Assembly (NCBI GenBank): GCA_965222655.1
Contig: CBDCUP010000022.1
Span: 1-64,000 of the forward strand
Direction: 5' to 3'
DNA length: 64,000 nt
From: CAUZIZ01 sp965222655
GTDB taxonomy: Bacteria > Acidobacteriota > UBA6911 > RPQK01 > JAJDTT01
Positions within the stretch are counted from its first letter, which is position 1. Every line of letters begins with the position of its first letter. Of the stretch, positions 63,108-64,000 are shown one piece after another. The notes beneath the pieces are model-generated. The model searched no databases. It saw only the letters and a program-made list of their open reading frames with translations, and had not been told where the DNA came from. The position numbers and the translations under genes were made by a program.

Positions 63108-63358
63108 TGGATTCTCCTTTCATTTTGGATGAATGATTTAGAGAATCTTGTCCCAGACCTCTGACGGCTCAACCCTTCGGCTGACGGCCTTTGGCCCCCT
63201 TCCGGGGGGGCCCGGCGCGCCGCGCCGCACGGCTCAGGCTGCACTCGGCCTACAGCCTCCTTCCGCCTGAGCCGCGCCAGGTTCCTCATCAACCCAATCC
63301 TCGGTATCCCGAGAAATTCCCTCTTAACGGGAAATTACAGAAAGAACGGTACACTCCT
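63108..63358. other. Non-coding end of the IS256-like element
   Basis: GC-rich region upstream of the transposase, with stem GGGGGGCCCGGCGCGCC near 63205-63222. GAGAATCTTGTCCCAGACC (63141-63159) resembles the complement of 61754-61772 and may be an older IS256 inverted repeat. No gene. Confidence 0.45.
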
Positions 63359-63367
63359 ACTGGAACG
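63359..63367 (+). repeat. Target duplication of the IS256-like element, right
   Basis: Second copy of ACTGGAACG (on the minus strand CGTTCCAGT, which codes for part of MVRSS). Confidence 0.82.
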
Positions 63368-64000
63368 CACCATGCTCTCGACCGTCAACCCACACTTTTT
63401 GGAAAAGGCCACGTCCTGTACCCCCTGCTCTTTGGCCCAGCTCAGGTTGGCCGCCGAGGCAAAACCGCCATCCCAGGCGCTCTGGCGCGGGACCTTCCCG
63501 TACAGCTGTCGATGACGCTCTAAGAAGGGTTGCACATAGTTGCTATCGGCTGGATTCCCGCGTTCCACCACACAATCCAGGATCAGCGACGAGGCCCCCG
63601 TGCTGACAAACACTTTGTGGCCGAAAACCGTTTCCCGAGGGCTCTTCTTGATAATATCGGTGTGCTCTTCGAAGAGGGAACAGATCTTCTCCTGGGCCGC
63701 GACGGCCTCGCCCGAAAGGACCCGTCGTTGAGTCTGCTCGATGACTTGGTGCAACAGCTCCAGATAGTGGGCCAGTTGCGCCGCCCCGGCCAGACTGAGG
63801 GGATCGCTCCACTGCGCCGACGCGGCCAGCGCCTGCTCGGCATAGTGGGCCGTCTTGGACGCCACCTTGATCAGATCGCGGTAACTCTCCAGGCGCTTCT
63901 TGCCGCGGCGGTTGCGGATGTTCAGGACGCGCCGCTTGGCCCGTCGCGTGTGATCGACGAAGCCGATCCCTTCCCAGTCCCGCAGCCGCCCCAGCCACCG

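Larger units (their letters stand above)
61721..63358 (-). mobile_element. IS256-like element with a duplicated tail
   Basis: 1638 bp, flanked by ACTGGAACG. The ends are imperfect inverted repeats sharing TTTCTGTAATTTC (near 61732-61750 and, complemented, 63330-63345). It encodes an IS256-family transposase that is frameshifted and internally shortened. 61765-61870 is a second, diverged copy of the transposase tail (LREIHSERLTGHCFLHPRA versus LAEIHDEWLTGRCYLNLES at 62045-62110). The element is therefore longer than usual and inactive. Confidence 0.72.
61535..64000 (-). pseudogene. ISNCY-like DDE transposase, interrupted and running off the window
   Basis: The N-terminal part is on 63368-64000 and starts beyond the window (RWLGRLRDWEGIGFVDHTRR, LNIRNRRGKKRLESYRDLIK, TVFGHKVFVSTGASSLILDC, AFSKKCGLTVESMVRSS). 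The C-terminal part is on 61535-61711 (WVYKQLKRFRAGIEGCIGTL, HTFGLHRCTWKGWPHFQSYV). The parts meet at MVRSS-WVYKQL if the element at 61721-63358 and one 9-bp repeat are removed, and the frame is kept. ISNCY is the best match I can give. The gene also marks the truncation point of the FlgO/TPR gene to its left. Confidence 0.75.

Overview
The window is a bacterial chromosome segment of high GC. Its genes are loosely spaced, on both strands, with few long operons and many decayed genes, insertion sequences and intergenic repeats. The content is typical of uncultured Acidobacteriota of the Bryobacterales/Solibacteres type: a DUF1501 protein with its cytochrome-c/DUF1549/DUF1553 partner, ThuA, a sulfatase, a CehA/McbA hydrolase, a sugar-phosphate-isomerase-like protein, a CoxLMS-like molybdenum hydroxylase and TPR/FlgO-type proteins. 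Planctomycetes and Verrucomicrobia share some of these families, so the phylum is an inference. I saw no rRNA, tRNA or CRISPR array.

Layout. 1-4661 (minus) is a possible operon: an ADP/ATP-carrier-like transporter fused to HEAT repeats, a frameshifted cyclic-nucleotide-binding protein and a multi-PAS sensor cut by the window edge. 4672-5087 is a composite intergenic repeat. 5173-8213 holds a PepD-type peptidase and a class III aminotransferase converging on an inverted microrepeat. 8352-12932 is a CehA/McbA gene split by an ISKra4-type element. 12876-21581 holds an isomerase/gluconolactonase fusion, a molybdenum hydroxylase operon with a MoaD-like protein, two small membrane proteins and a secreted Ig-like protein. 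21601-24047 holds a sulfotransferase and an IS110 element. 24129-30120 is a minus-strand operon with two alkaline-phosphatase-superfamily proteins and ThuA. 30491-38565 is a decayed zone: a deleted sulfatase, a broken glycosyltransferase, VapBC, a MITE-like palindrome, an IS4 element and a frameshifted propeller protein. 38566-39643 is an unexplained segment. 39644-57127 holds metabolic and secreted-protein genes interrupted by repeats and relics. 57299-64000 is an IS cluster: IS66, a truncated TPR gene, and an IS256 element inside an ISNCY-like transposase.

Two observations stand out. (1) The IS110 element (about 22340-24008) carries, in its 5' non-coding end, an RNA that can be read as a bridge RNA. 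A 5' stem-loop is followed by two stem-enclosed internal loops. The first loop holds 7-nt matches to the left and right target flanks, the second holds matches to the element's own ends, and each guide sits on the expected side of its loop. The target is recoverable because the element split a dispersed repeat whose intact copy lies at 51839-51953. (2) Two unrelated insertion sequences, ISKra4-type (8914-11802) and IS66-type (57299-59929), each carry one passenger gene of the DUF4338 family, the family of the Druantia protein DruA. It lies upstream of the transposase in one and downstream, coupled by an ATGA overlap, in the other.

Four of the five IS insertions leave direct repeats that I could read: 9 bp for ISKra4, 8 bp for IS66, 10 bp for IS4 and 9 bp for IS256. 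Removing the ISKra4 or the IS256 element restores the interrupted reading frame exactly. A second mobile layer is a family of intergenic repeats (here called A, B, C and D), with ends near TGAAACTTC and palindromic cores, at about eight places.
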